A program made the position numbers and the translations under genes. From Halocafeteria seosinensis (Eukaryota; Sar; Bigyra; Bicosoecida), in NCBI GenBank assembly GCA_001687465.1, contig LVLI01000208.1, positions 101,906 through 165,905 of the forward strand: DNA of 64,000 bases, read 5' to 3'. Below the pieces are notes generated by a model. It was given only the letters and a program-made list of their open reading frames with translations, made no database searches and was not told the DNA's origin. This document shows positions 11,301 through 22,627 of this stretch, in pieces (the first letter of the stretch is position 1; every line of letters starts with the position of its first letter).

Positions 11301-11687
11301 AACATCGAGGAGCTAGCGGAGGCTATCGCAAGGAAAGTGACTCTTCTCAAGAAGACCCAAATACGGAGCTGCCGCAATGTTAACACCGGACTGGATAAAC
11401 TCTTTGCCAGTATCAATTCAGTTGCTTTCCCTGGAGATTTGGCTCTCGCTTGCTCGAAACCAGCAGAGAAGCTCGCATACAAAGATGCATCAAAGGTGAT
11501 TATACTGTGTTACAGCGGTGTGTTGAACTTGGATAGTAACGTTTTGGAACAGCTCATTGATTTTGCTGCTCACGATGAGCGCAAGGTCTCAGAACTGCAA
11601 GATACCAGCATTAACTACAGCGATTCTGTGCGTACTGGAATTCAGGTAGAGTCAAACGAGACCGGCCAAACCTGTAGTCTGATGTGA
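8316..11687 (+). CDS. TPR and ankyrin-repeat protein with C-terminal CaaX box
   Basis: Intronless gene for 1,123 residues. Residues about 1-300 are consecutive tetratricopeptide repeats with typical A-x-x-x-L-x-L-x-P spacing (for example QFFDAAVKKAPNDQTLWLR, AVETAEEALKLQPDNSQIH). Residues about 355-490 are ankyrin-like repeats (AARHGNHEYLKQMAQQGYP, QTLLQLAVDQGNDDLADSL). Residues about 530-760 form a second TPR-like array, and a helical domain of unknown type fills about 850-1,110. The last four residues are CSLM, a classical Cys-aliphatic-aliphatic-Met farnesylation box, so the protein is probably lipid-anchored to the cytoplasmic face of a membrane. TPR and ankyrin arrays bind partner proteins, so a membrane-tethered scaffold is the reasonable inference. 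No enzymatic motif is visible. The start ATG lies at the head of the first TPR with no upstream in-frame alternative that adds a domain. Confidence 0.85.
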   Translation: MSDSPQKLASDGEAYTRQGDYTRASQFFDAAVKKAPNDQTLWLRKATCLVKMKQYKEGVHAAQKALELKSDYIPAYMAMSSGYLYLGQLQQAVETAEEALKLQPDNSQIHITKAACLMYLGNYEQAGEVLDEALRIAPESFMAYLSKSTVLRRLGRLDKAVETVDKAAELAPESSLQYVYPNKIKTLAEAHRFDEALQCADTALQQSPDSAAIHYAKGHALYVSGDYNSAMTHLRKTTELQPVFVPYIFNGEDPYHKMGLCLHSLGKYDEAVQYFDEALKCFPEFQQAKKDRERALRTAQNEGVSITKATSSSTASPSAGSNSTPFDDPSSSAVQQETERIVMGRKASTAQHSSQAVRAPKTVKKLFKAARHGNHEYLKQMAQQGYPLSARDAAGNTVLHKLVKSEDQEDQNQVDQLLEDDELDFELNSTDDQGQTLLQLAVDQGNDDLADSLLGLGADPNVLDGSGKTVMLRIAESGEADLFRYLYTQYKTRFDRNNPANQKALEIFRASGGEEDDGHTHKDSYLDRISLTFDDGESLATSATASTSSKKHILMKFQRQEYRRALELIMDEEDLEIEQVSIKAKCYYYLGKFEFAKAAIDYSLQYDMTNSIKGDLLLLKAQALCRLHDYSGSFECLRFLREMWNFLEPDLQEAYDRAYIKTLYFSGDVTTAEQLIKKRNTETLDVELLNIRGNIEKERHNNPQGALKFYDLALGKEGYENHPLVLCNRGLLLLEQGNQKEAMESLQHALQVLELGYSDSFLRQVNVDSIQSYIDDALRSIVSSIEDDDPHQAEKNSARLIAALEGDPNDEKGKNNHSKPTNEVLLQQVLNLKARIDNFERVQEANVSKPDLCRILAHYATRDTLQQQLQDTVKRAEMDAKLTSKPDRDELSYSLWKNEEWEKTDRERREITSEDTLSHYYHTFMNVVKSHMMAAMAIGTNRVEARGTNCSNLGDLIPLPAVKEVVTWIGRCIDVGLDIKKQRQVHELLRICNNVNIEELAEAIARKVTLLKKTQIRSCRNVNTGLDKLFASINSVAFPGDLALACSKPAEKLAYKDASKVIILCYSGVLNLDSNVLEQLIDFAAHDERKVSELQDTSINYSDSVRTGIQVESNETGQTCSLM

Positions 11688-13099
11688 GTCGTGAATTAGA
11701 CCGCATTTCGCTAGATGTATCTTCCGCTGAATGAATGCTTCTGTGGTGACTGAGCGAGGAAATGATTCTTACTAGTATTTTTACCTTGGCCCGGATAAGC
11801 TGAAAGCCACTGCGGCGTCCCAGCGCGGGCTACAAGTGTCCTATATCAGATTTACCAATATACAAGCGTTTGAGATGTATCAGTTTTTGAGTTCACCTTC
11901 TCTTATTGAATACTCAGATTTCAATTATTTTTCTGGCTCAGGGAAGTGGTCAACTCACACGACAATCGTTTCTTTAAGGAAACCTAGAGTAATTCAATTA
12001 ACTGTTTGACTTAAGTAGGATATGCTAGATTGTACGTGTAGGTCTGATAGCTACTAAATTATAAATTATGCGCAACCAGTACGACATGGATTGGGAGCCA
12101 GTAATATTTATTATAGCCGGGAATCTCCATACTGTGGAGGTCCAGGACGAAGTCGGCGTGGACGCGGTGGAAGGAACTCTCTCCTATATCTAACCCTACC
12201 TGGTCAAGTGTCTCATATCTCGATTCAAATCGCGCCCACCCCAGTAGAACTGTGGGCGTTGGAACTATCTTCGACAAACAGATCCTCCGTTATATATTAT
12301 ATATTATGTGTTTTTCGCTTCTGGCTCCAGCCTGAACTTCCAGGTCAGTCGTTGTCTTCTTGTTAACAGGAAGCTACGTCGTTGCTGACAATCTCGGACA
12401 TCTTCTAACTCTTCGTTGGCTTGGCGGTTGCTCTTTCCCCTAATCCTCGAAGCTATGCATAGTTGCCCTTGAGCTTTTGCAGCAACAACAGCAATCGCCG
12501 CATCCAACCGACCTCTACCAGAGTATGTAGTTAGATGACGGAGCAACGTATCTTTCGTCCCTGCAGACCAGGAGACCGGATGTCCCATCATCAGTAGGAA
12601 GACTCCAGCACAACAGCAAAAACAACTTTAGGGAAAACACTAAATTATGCTCCCTATCAGTCTCCACCCATATGGAAACAATGCTAATTCCTAATTCGAA
12701 GATGCACGCAAGTTGCACAACGGTACAAACAACACAACACATATGTGACAGATAGCCCAGCGGCCGGGGAGTTGAGCGCAACAACACACAACAGAGTGAC
12801 GTGCGGGGACAACTTTGTTCTCTAGGCGGAAATTCCTGTACATACAGTAGTTGTAGACGATAAGATTAGTTTCTATCCTTTACAGACTGTAGCCCAACTA
12901 TCTTCTGGGTAGCTCAGTAGTGGAGCAATACCAACGCACACAACTGTATGTTCAGTGTGTGGCCGTGCTATAACACGAGGGCGAAGCACAGCGGCCCCGA
13001 GATGGCAGACTAGACTGAGCCTCTTCCTTGACAACGGAAAGAGAGTACCCTTAAAGTGTCTATGCAACATAATTCAGCGATATCGCGTGCTGTCTAATC
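11688..13099. other. Intergenic region, no gene seen
   Basis: About 1.4 kb between two plus-strand genes. Several short open frames occur on both strands but none has repeat structure, family motifs or coherent splice signals. A TA-rich run (about 12,290-12,310) is present. Confidence 0.45.
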
Positions 13100-14855
13100 A
13101 TGTACATGGAAATAGAGGCTTTCCTGCGGTCGTGTGGGAACAACATCATCAAGTTGCGTTGCAAACACCTTTGCTTGTGTATCATACCACTCATGATATC
13201 TCTAGATGGATTGACGCTCGTCACAGGCAAGGAAATTGAGGTAGAATTTCGCTATGTCAAATGGACTATTACAGAAAAAAGGGGTGGTTGTTGTGAGGAT
13301 TGTACTGAAGGCTCATGTGTCCATGCTGCGGTTTTCCGATTGCAGTTCGGTATCGACGCTGTTACAATGAGTGCATCCAGTATTACAAACCCTGGAGGAT
13401 ACTGGAATGCTGGAGAGGGACCGGGAAGCTTATCATCGAGCACTTTGTCAAAATGGGTTGATCGTAACTTTTCGGCTTCTGCGAATGCTACCACGGGAGA
13501 GTCGGTCATCATGTGTGACGCGGGCAGCGGGAACACGTATGCATTTGATCGGTATACGTGGTTTACAGCCCACGACTACGATAAAAGAGATCCTATTTCA
13601 TGGACTTTGCACGGAAGCGATGATGCTCACCACTGGATTCTCTTACATGATGTCAAGCGGTACCCCGTTCCCACAACTCGCCGCCTCAGTGTTTCGTCAC
13701 TACCTATCACTAACGGAAGACCAACACCTTCATCCACAAGAACATCTTCTACAACTCCAACGCCCTCAATAACCCCTTCAAAGTCACCAAGCTCAACGGG
13801 AACCGCCCGGAAAACATCCTCACCAACTACGAGCTCTACCAGCACTACCAGTGGTACAGGCAGCACGTCACCATCGTTCAGCTCCACTGGAACTCCTAAA
13901 ACGACATCATCCTCGAGTAATAGCGCAAAATCAACACCATCTGGAACTATATCAGCAACCGTCTCACCAACCTGGACTTCTACTGCCAGCGTCAGTAGCA
14001 CAGTTAGTGCATCACCATCGTTCAGCTCGTCCTCGAGCAATAGCGCGAAATCAAGACCTTCTGGAACTATCTCAGGAAGCATCTCACCAACCCCTTCTTT
14101 TACTGCCACCGTCAGTAGTACAGGTAGTCCGCCACCGTCTTTCAGCTCTACTAAAATGACATCGTCCTCGAGTAACAGTGCAAAACCCACGTCGTCTGAA
14201 ACTATCTCAGGAACCACCTCATCCACCTGGAGTTCTAATGCCGCTGCAAGTGCAACAAGTAGAACATCACCATCATCAAGCTCTACTGGAGCTCCGGTAT
14301 CTGTCTCAGCTCCAAGCACTACTGCGAAGTCCGCATGGTCTGGAATCACCTCGTCAACCAAGGATGCCATAGCCACGATCAGTGAGACAACCAAGGCCAA
14401 CAAATCTTCGTCTACGATTTCAAGTGGAACGGTTGCACCAAGTGGAGTGGAAATACGTGAACGAACCCCATCCCCGTGCACTCCATCACAACCTGAAACT
14501 ACCGCGACCAGAGGCTTTGCAACTAGTCCAAGTAGTAGCAGAGCTTCACCTTCATGGACTCCAAGTGGGCCGACTTGTTTGCCTTGTCTCTCCAATAGCG
14601 TAAGTGTTACAACTCCACGTGACTTGCCCGACGTAACATCATCCCCAGTCGACACAACGGGCGTTCTTGAGGAACCTTCCACACCAAGTGAAGCACAACG
14701 GAAGCAGTGTTTGGCTGTACTGAAATGCCGGGTAATCCAGGTAAGGTTGTTTAACAACGCAGCCATTTTCCTTTGACTTTGCTTCATGAAAATGCCACTT
14801 ATTGTCTCTTCTCCAGGGTTCGAGGCGCGTACAATGTCGAGTCTCAAGTACGTAA
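13100..14855 (+). CDS. Secreted discoidin-like domain protein with long Ser/Thr-rich tail (paralogue 1, no kelch domain)
   Basis: Predicted extracellular protein of about 559 residues. A hydrophobic stretch near residues 20-45 (LCLCIIPLMISL) can act as a signal or anchor. Residues about 48-205 form a galactose-binding/discoidin-like domain: VEFRYVKWTITEKR, NPGGYWNAGEGP, SKWVDRNF, FDRYTWFTAHDYDKRDPISWTLHGSDD. A region of about 320 residues rich in Ser, Thr and Pro follows, with direct repeats (GTISGSISPTPS-like units) typical of O-glycosylated stalks. Exon 1 ends at 14,740 with a strong CAG/gtaagg donor, and a short exon (14,817-14,855) would add 12 residues; this terminal exon is uncertain. 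The gene is a tandem paralogue of the next one but lacks its kelch domain, so it may be a truncated duplicate. Function is probably carbohydrate or surface binding. Confidence 0.72.
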
Positions 14856-15404
14856 ACAAGCAAACGAGGTTCTGATACGCCGTGGTGAGTCGGCTCTATA
14901 AGTGTACCAGCAAGCAGCAACTACGCTACCTCAATATTTCGTCATGAACAATTAACCCGGCTCTCTAGGCCTGCTGCTCATAAGTATTTCATCAGAACCA
15001 TGTTTCGTGGGTTGGCGAAGCAGAGTTCCCGACTTCGAAACCCACATGAAGAGACAATGATTCTAGCCGGCTTTCGAAAGAGCCATCAAGTGACCAACAA
15101 GTCCCAGGAGAAATTTAATACATAGTATTCCTACCTTCTTTCTTCCTTCCATGGCCCCAAATATGCGTCATATTGCCAGGAAATCTGTCCAAGGTGCTCA
15201 CGGCACTGCAGCGCCGACTCACCAGCGGGGAGTATTCGACCTAATAGGGCCTATCATAGTGATGCGTTGAGTCATCATTGTTATAATATGATTTATTCCT
15301 ACTTATTTAGCTATTTGATACCCTAGTGGGCTCTGACGCCTAATAGCTAGACGAAATTCTGTCTATCATTCACCCCTGAAGCTGTCGTGTCCGCAGAGCA
15401 TAGG
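14856..15404. other. Intergenic region between tandem paralogues
   Basis: About 550 bases with no frame resembling the kelch domain of the downstream paralogue, so the missing domain of paralogue 1 is not simply left behind here in recognisable form. Confidence 0.45.
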
Positions 15405-17468
15405 ATGATTTCGAGGTATAAAGGCCTTTCCATATTGTCCCTTGCGCTGATTCTACTCGGGGGTATTACTGGCGGCACTGGCGTCGAAGTAAATTTTCGC
15501 TATATCAAATGGAACATAACTGAAAGAAGGAGTGGGGTCGACTTGGGTGCGGGCTGCATTCTTGGAGCTTGTGTGCAAGCCTCGATATTCAGATTGAGAC
15601 ACCAAAATCACGAAATTTCATTGCATAGTTTCGAGAATCCCGGAGGAAGTAATCATGCTGGTGAAGGACCCTCCAATTTAGCATCATATGCTAGCACTAA
15701 ATGGGTGGATGAAAATTTCGGAACCTTGGGGAGCGCGAATGGGGAATCAATCATCATTGCTGAGGCCGGAGACGGACCAACCCACAAGTTTGATAGCTAC
15801 GAGTGGTACACAGCCAATGATTTCGCCGGAAGAGATCCAAAGTCATGGACGTTGCATGGTAGCGATGATGAAGAGACCTGGGTCCTTTTAGATAGCATCC
15901 GCGGGTTCGTTTCTCCAACCGCTCGTTACACTCGGGCTGGTACGTTTCCTCTTACAACTGGAAGGCCAACGCCTTCGAGAACTCCTACGGGGACCTCTGC
16001 CTCGAATTCTGCCAGCTCCTCAAGGACTCGAACCTCCACCAACTCCGTCTCCCCAAGCAGCAGCTCCAGTGTAACGCCGAGCTATACGAGTTCACGAAGT
16101 GCGAATCCAAGTGGAAGTGCAACTTCTTCCCCTAGTAATACAGGGAACCCCACACCAACTAGGACGCGTTCAAGCACTGCTACAGGCAGTACCACACCGG
16201 GTAAAACATCCACACCAACTAACTCCGCTAGCGCCACAACACGAATTCCCTGCTCTCCTACTACAATTATGCCAGAATCAAGTAAGTCACGATGACATTC
16301 AATGAAAAGCTGAATCAATGCAGCATGACGGAACCTTGTGAATTGTTCTGTTTATTTAAATGCAGAGACTGAGATATGCTTATTGAACAAATTGTCGTTA
16401 CACTCATCGGCGGGAACAATAGAGCAGTGGAACTTTGACCATTGGGACGGTTTGTCACTTGAAAAGCAGAGAGAATTTCTCGTTTTCCAAGGAAAATTTC
16501 CTACGACTGACGAGGACTCAATACAGTGGAAGTTGTCCATGTTTGACAAGTTGTACTACCACTTAAAGAAGCGTTCCGGATATGCTTTGTTTGCGACGAG
16601 TAACAAGGTTTGCGTGGTTGGAGGTCTTGAAGCTTCGAGAAATAACGAACGTTATCATTACGAATATACGAACGACGTTTGTTGCGCAGAAGTGCAGAAA
16701 ACAGCTTGGTGCACAAACTTCTCAGAAAGCACTGTTCCCCCACCTCGAGGATTCTCTTCTTGGTGGTCAACAGAGCAAGGGCATTATTTGTTTGGGGGCC
16801 AGGCTCCGTTTAATGCGAATGGAGATTACGGTCTTCTAAACGATTTGTGGGAGTACGATATTGAGAAGTCAAAGTGGTCAAGACTTACGGATGGTTCTCT
16901 CTCTGTCTCTAGTCCTTCCACCAGGCGCGACAGTATCACTTGGGAGGCCGAGGGAGTGCATTTATTGTATGGAGGCTATGGAGCATACCCAGGAGAAATG
17001 GAGCCACAGCACTTGGCCGATCTCTGGCGACTGAAAATTATTCCCGTGTGCAAAGGAGGTGGTCATAAATGGATGAAACTGTTACAGCATTCACTATCCG
17101 ACAAGTTTCCGTCACCGAGACGACTCGGTGGAGCAACAGTAATGAACTCTATAGCGCTGATGTTTGGCGGTGAAGGCAAGGGCGACGGTCGAAAAGTTGG
17201 CCGACAGTATCTTTCTGATTTGTGGGCCCTCGAATATTGCAACAAGGAACAAATTTGGGTATGGAAAGAGTTGCCGCTTTCTGCTGCCACCAGCGGTGGC
17301 TTTGGAGGCCGTGTAAGTTGCCTATTGACTGCCCACAACGTCAACATGAACCCCAAAGTGGTTATCACTGGAGGCTATGGATACCGACACTGCTACTCTT
17401 CGGTAGCCGAATGGCAAGCGGATACATTGTCTGTGTTGCTAAGCTTCAACGATACCAGTAACTATTAG
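15405..17468 (+). CDS. Secreted discoidin-like, Ser/Thr-rich stalk and kelch-repeat protein (paralogue 2)
   Basis: Two exons (15,405-16,281 and 16,366-17,468; 84-nt intron) encode 659 residues. The first ATG of the frame (15,405) opens a clear signal peptide (GLSILSLALILLGGITGGTG). Residues about 27-190 form the same discoidin-like domain as paralogue 1 (VEVNFRYIKWNITERR, NPGGSNHAGEGPSNL, TKWVDENFG, FDSYEWYTANDFAGRDPKSWTLHGSDD). A Ser/Thr/Pro stalk of about 100 residues follows. After the intron, residues about 293-659 show kelch-type units with paired glycines and trailing Trp (HYLFGGQAPFN...NDLWEYDIEKSKW, HLLYGGYG...ADLWRL, ALMFGGEGKG...SDLWAL, VVITGGYG). The architecture suggests a secreted or cell-surface glycan-binding protein. 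The intron lies exactly between stalk and kelch, which fits domain shuffling. The ligand is unknown. Confidence 0.85.
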
Positions 17469-17633
17469 GCGCGTTAAAGGAAAGTATCGTTCGAGGGAGG
17501 AAGTAGCAGGAAAATGCTTCTTGTTGCTTCTTGGATATGAACGTATATCGAGTCTATACAGAACGAACCCCTATTACACTTATTGTAGGGAAAGTGAAAT
17601 ACCTTGCATATTCATATTTTTGTGGTAAACCAC

Positions 17634-19004
<1,371 letters not shown>

Positions 19005-19802
19005 CCTTATTTCTGGCGTGTATGACGTGGTGCCCGTGGTTCTGTGGGATTGAAGAACGAAGGTCTACTGTCTGTTCTACGCTAGAGAAAACGCCATATA
19101 TGTAATGGATCTCAGACGTACCTAACTTTAGAGACAGTGTACTTGCGGATTTCCAACAGGAGTGCGCACTCCGTGAAACAGAGAAAAAAGCAGCTTGTGT
19201 GACAAATCTGCGTATGTGCATGAAGTACTAGCCTTTGCCGCATCCCGCAACCTGCAAGTTCAATGGGTATACCGTGTTACGGTCCGTGTACGCGTGTATA
19301 TCTCCGCACCACTTTCTGCGACCCGCGGATTCCACAGAGAGAATGTATGAAAACAATGCGGTACGTGTCTGGGTATACTAGGGAAGCCCAGAGTGGCCGG
19401 AATACTTAGCTTCCCGTGTAACTTCGCAAGGTTGGAAAGATTCCGTACCACTAGCAGTGCAGTGAACATGCGTTCCATCCATTAGACTTACAGGAAGTTG
19501 CTAGACTATGCAGCAGAACCTACCTGTAGGTGGTGGTCACTGTCTATTGGTTTTTGACGAAACTATCAACCAACATACCTACTTGTATTCGAATCCTTTG
19601 GGGTATCTCACCTCCCTTGTAGCAACCTACCATGCAGCTTTGTACCCAGCAATGCAGCCTACCGTACGGCACGATGTTTTAGGGATACAGCCCTAAACAT
19701 GAAAACGTTTCGTGGATTGGTGCTGGCGGTCCATGTGTCAGCGCATCAGCTTCGGCCTCATTACCCACCTGCACAGCTATGCAGCACCCAAGCTTAAAGT
19801 TC
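19005..19802. other. Intergenic region, no gene seen
   Basis: About 800 bases upstream of the reductase (minus) and downstream of the SHIPPO-like gene (minus). Nothing recognisable beyond short spurious frames. Confidence 0.45.
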
Positions 19803-22157
19803 CTAGTTTCCTGTCCTCTTCCGTGAACGCGTAGGTGGCAAATCTTGCATCTGGTGGTACGTCCGGGGACTGTGTCTAACGTTATCACTGACTGATCCGA
19901 GCTCTACAGCTCTATAGTCTATTTTGTGGAGAGCCGCTTTCAACGACCTGTAAACTCCAGAATTTACATGATCTCCGTCTTCATGGAGACAAATGGGCAC
20001 GGGAGCTATATAGGGAGCTAGGTACGTTACTTACGTATCTCTCTCGTCTTGGAATCTTGGAGCGCGGGATTGCATGGAAGGTGTGCCATGAGGGCTACTA
20101 TCGTGTCTGTGTGGGAAACAAGAGCGCCAAGGAGTTCCGGTAAGAAGCAGAAAAAAATGACGCCAGGCACGGATACGAATACACGCACTTTTCTTCCGGC
20201 TCCTGATTCTCTTGTTCTTCTGCGTCTTCCTGTGGACTGGGAGCGCTCTCTTTCGTACCGGTCCCAGAGGAATGGATCAATCTCGTATCGTTTGCCAGAT
20301 ATACCCTGGGGTCGATCAACCTTTTGGCCTTCGAGTGCTTTGCAACAGCTGCATACTTTCTAGATGACTTTTGTATCGACTTGACTAGCGTCATTTTATC
20401 CCCAGTGTTTGTGTCATAGACCTGATCTGTTCCACTGCGTGGTGCTTCCGCGCTTCTATCGGTCTTGCTTATGTACGCCGGCTTATGTAACCATTGTTGA
20501 TTTTCTCTGCGCAATCGAACAGGTTCTTGGTACACTAATTTTATTTTTGGACCTAGATGAGCAGTAACATACCTATCAATGTCGAATGTGCTCCGCTGTA
20601 GTGCTTTCGCCTGACCTCTCTTGTCGAAGCGTTCTGACTTGGATAGTGGGAGAGTCGTCGTTCTCGGTCTGACAACGTTGTCAGCCGAACTGTAGTCGTA
20701 CGATCCTGGCCCAAGCGCTTGGCTTGTTCGTGGTCTATCCTGCTGATCTCTATGAGTTTGGCTTTGCAGAGTGCTCACATTGTGTGGAGATCGAATAGTA
20801 GCTGTCGCAATGGATTGTTTGTTACTGCACACAAATCTTGGGCATTGTCAGAATAAAAAGGAACACTCTATTCGTCGAAAGGATTCTTACCCAGTATCTG
20901 TGTCGTAATAGTCGAGTTTGAGCAGCACTCGGCGAAGCGCTGGATCAACATTCTTTGCCGTGTCTTGTATCTTAGGTTCAGTGGACTGGAAGATGTAGGC
21001 ATATGGATGACCTTCTGTTTCGATTTCGGTTGCAATTGTTTTATAAGGACCAGAGTCCACATTGTATGTTCCCGAAATGTTATTAAGAGCTTCTCTTAAT
21101 CCTCTATCCTCGGTACCGGGCGCAGCTCCTAATCTTGACGCTCTGCTACGCATTACTGAATATTTTTGAGGCGACTGCACTCCAGAGTCCTCACACGTAT
21201 CAGGTATACTTTAGCAACACAGGTGTCATACGCTCATCGTACCTCCAAAGTACTGTTTGCCACAGATTTCTTTGATGTCTTCTCCAAGTCATAAATGTTA
21301 TCATTCGCAACTGCTCGCTGCGACCTAAACCGCGCGATCTTAGAAATGAACGTTTCAGGATATCTGAAGGTGCATATGGACATTTCGGAAACAGTAGAAT
21401 GAAATCTCTAAAAATCAGGAATCAGGACGGAGCCTACTTGCCTAGAACGTGGTCTGTCTTGCACACCATGGCAACCAGGACCAAGATGTTCTTCTCCTGT
21501 TGTTTGAGGACGTTGGAATCTCCTAGAAGCGGTGCGGACATTATGATAAGCAAGAGGTGACTGTTCTATGGTAGTTCCAATATCGGCTTTGTGTAAAACG
21601 TTGGTATTGTAAACTCGATCAAACGCTGGTAGTGGTGCCCTGGAGCCGCAGAGACCAATTGGTTCGGTACCAGATCTTAGGGCAGATGAAACGACAGGTA
21701 CAGTTCAGCACGTACGTTTTAGGTCTTTCTCTCGAGGAGTAGAGTTGAAAGTAGGTCAAAGGCGAGCTTTCTACTTCCGCCCCCACGTCTTTTTTCGGTC
21801 CCACTTTGTCATAATTGTATACAGCATCTGCAACCAAAATTCAAACCGACATCATCGATACTTACAATATGCTTGCCAAGTCGGTAATGATAAATCTGTC
21901 AACTTACCTGTAGCGGGGCGTTGAATCTTGGGGAACCTTGATGCGTGAGAACTGAAAGTGGCATATTTCCGCTGCGTTCTTTGAAGTTCTTCGCCAATAT
22001 CTAATTTCGTGCTCGGAACGCTTGTCGGTCGTGCACGGTAGTAATCTCCCCTTCGTCGACCCGATGCCGAAGAGGGGGGCCTCCCGGCTCCACCTCGGCT
22101 GCCGTATCGACTTTTTTCAGTAAGAAGCAAGTCTTCCGTCGATACCGGAGTGACCAT
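19803..22157 (-). CDS. SHIPPO / sperm-tail PG-rich-repeat-like putative ciliary protein
   Basis: Eight exons on the minus strand (22,157-21,908; 21,827-21,716; 21,675-21,442; 21,363-21,243; 21,174-20,891; 20,824-20,189; 20,106-20,035; 19,947-19,803) join in frame to 617 residues. The protein is basic, rich in Arg, Tyr, Pro and Gly, and contains spaced units of the type LGPGCHGVQDRPRSRYPETF and ALGPGSYDYSSADNVVRPRT, which resemble the Pro-Gly-Pro units of SHIPPO/ODF3 (CIMAP) and STPG proteins found on axonemal microtubules. Two internal copies share the form VYNxxxVxxKxDIGxxxExSPLxYxxxxxxSRxF (exons 2 and 3). One intron (21,441-21,364) uses a perfect AG/GCAAGT GC-AG donor, and another is only 40 nt (21,715-21,676). 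An axonemal role is inferred from motif style and from the neighbouring gene; exact orthology is unclear. Confidence 0.68.
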
Positions 22158-22627
22158 GTTCGCCCGAGACCCACAGAACTATTCACTCAATAACTCTAAT
22201 TCCGCGTCAGTTTGCTAGCAATACTCCTACTATGTTATATACTAAAATGCGCTCAAAAGTACCGATAAATAACTAAATAAAGGCACTTGTCCACTTGTAT
22301 GTCTTCCTGCGACTGACCTGTTTACGCGCGCGAATTCGTCCACACACACCACACGAGCCTATACACGTCGATCCCTGCAGACTTTTCGTGACTTGCACGC
22401 GCATTACAGTTGGAATGGGACAACACAGGGTTGATGTCCGGTACTAGCTGTATGGACGTCGTGAGCATCCATACTCGGCGGCTTGACTCATATCTGCGCC
22501 TCAACGGACGTGTTCTGGGTCGCAAGACGATCGCAACACATGCATAAGCGAATTGTGCCAAATACTGGGGTTCAGGATAAGGCGATTGTTAATGGGTTGC
22601 TCCGAATAAAACAGATAACTATATGTT
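22158..22627. other. Intergenic region between two same-strand ciliary-type genes
   Basis: About 470 bases; it should hold the promoter of the SHIPPO-like gene and the 3' end of the next gene. No further coding signal was seen. Confidence 0.4.

Noticed and set aside
13627-14859. 410-codon open frame on the minus strand across the Ser/Thr-rich stalk
   Set aside because: It is the antisense of a low-complexity repeat region, giving an artificial Val/Asp/Glu/Leu-rich product. The plus strand carries a clear domain and paralogue.
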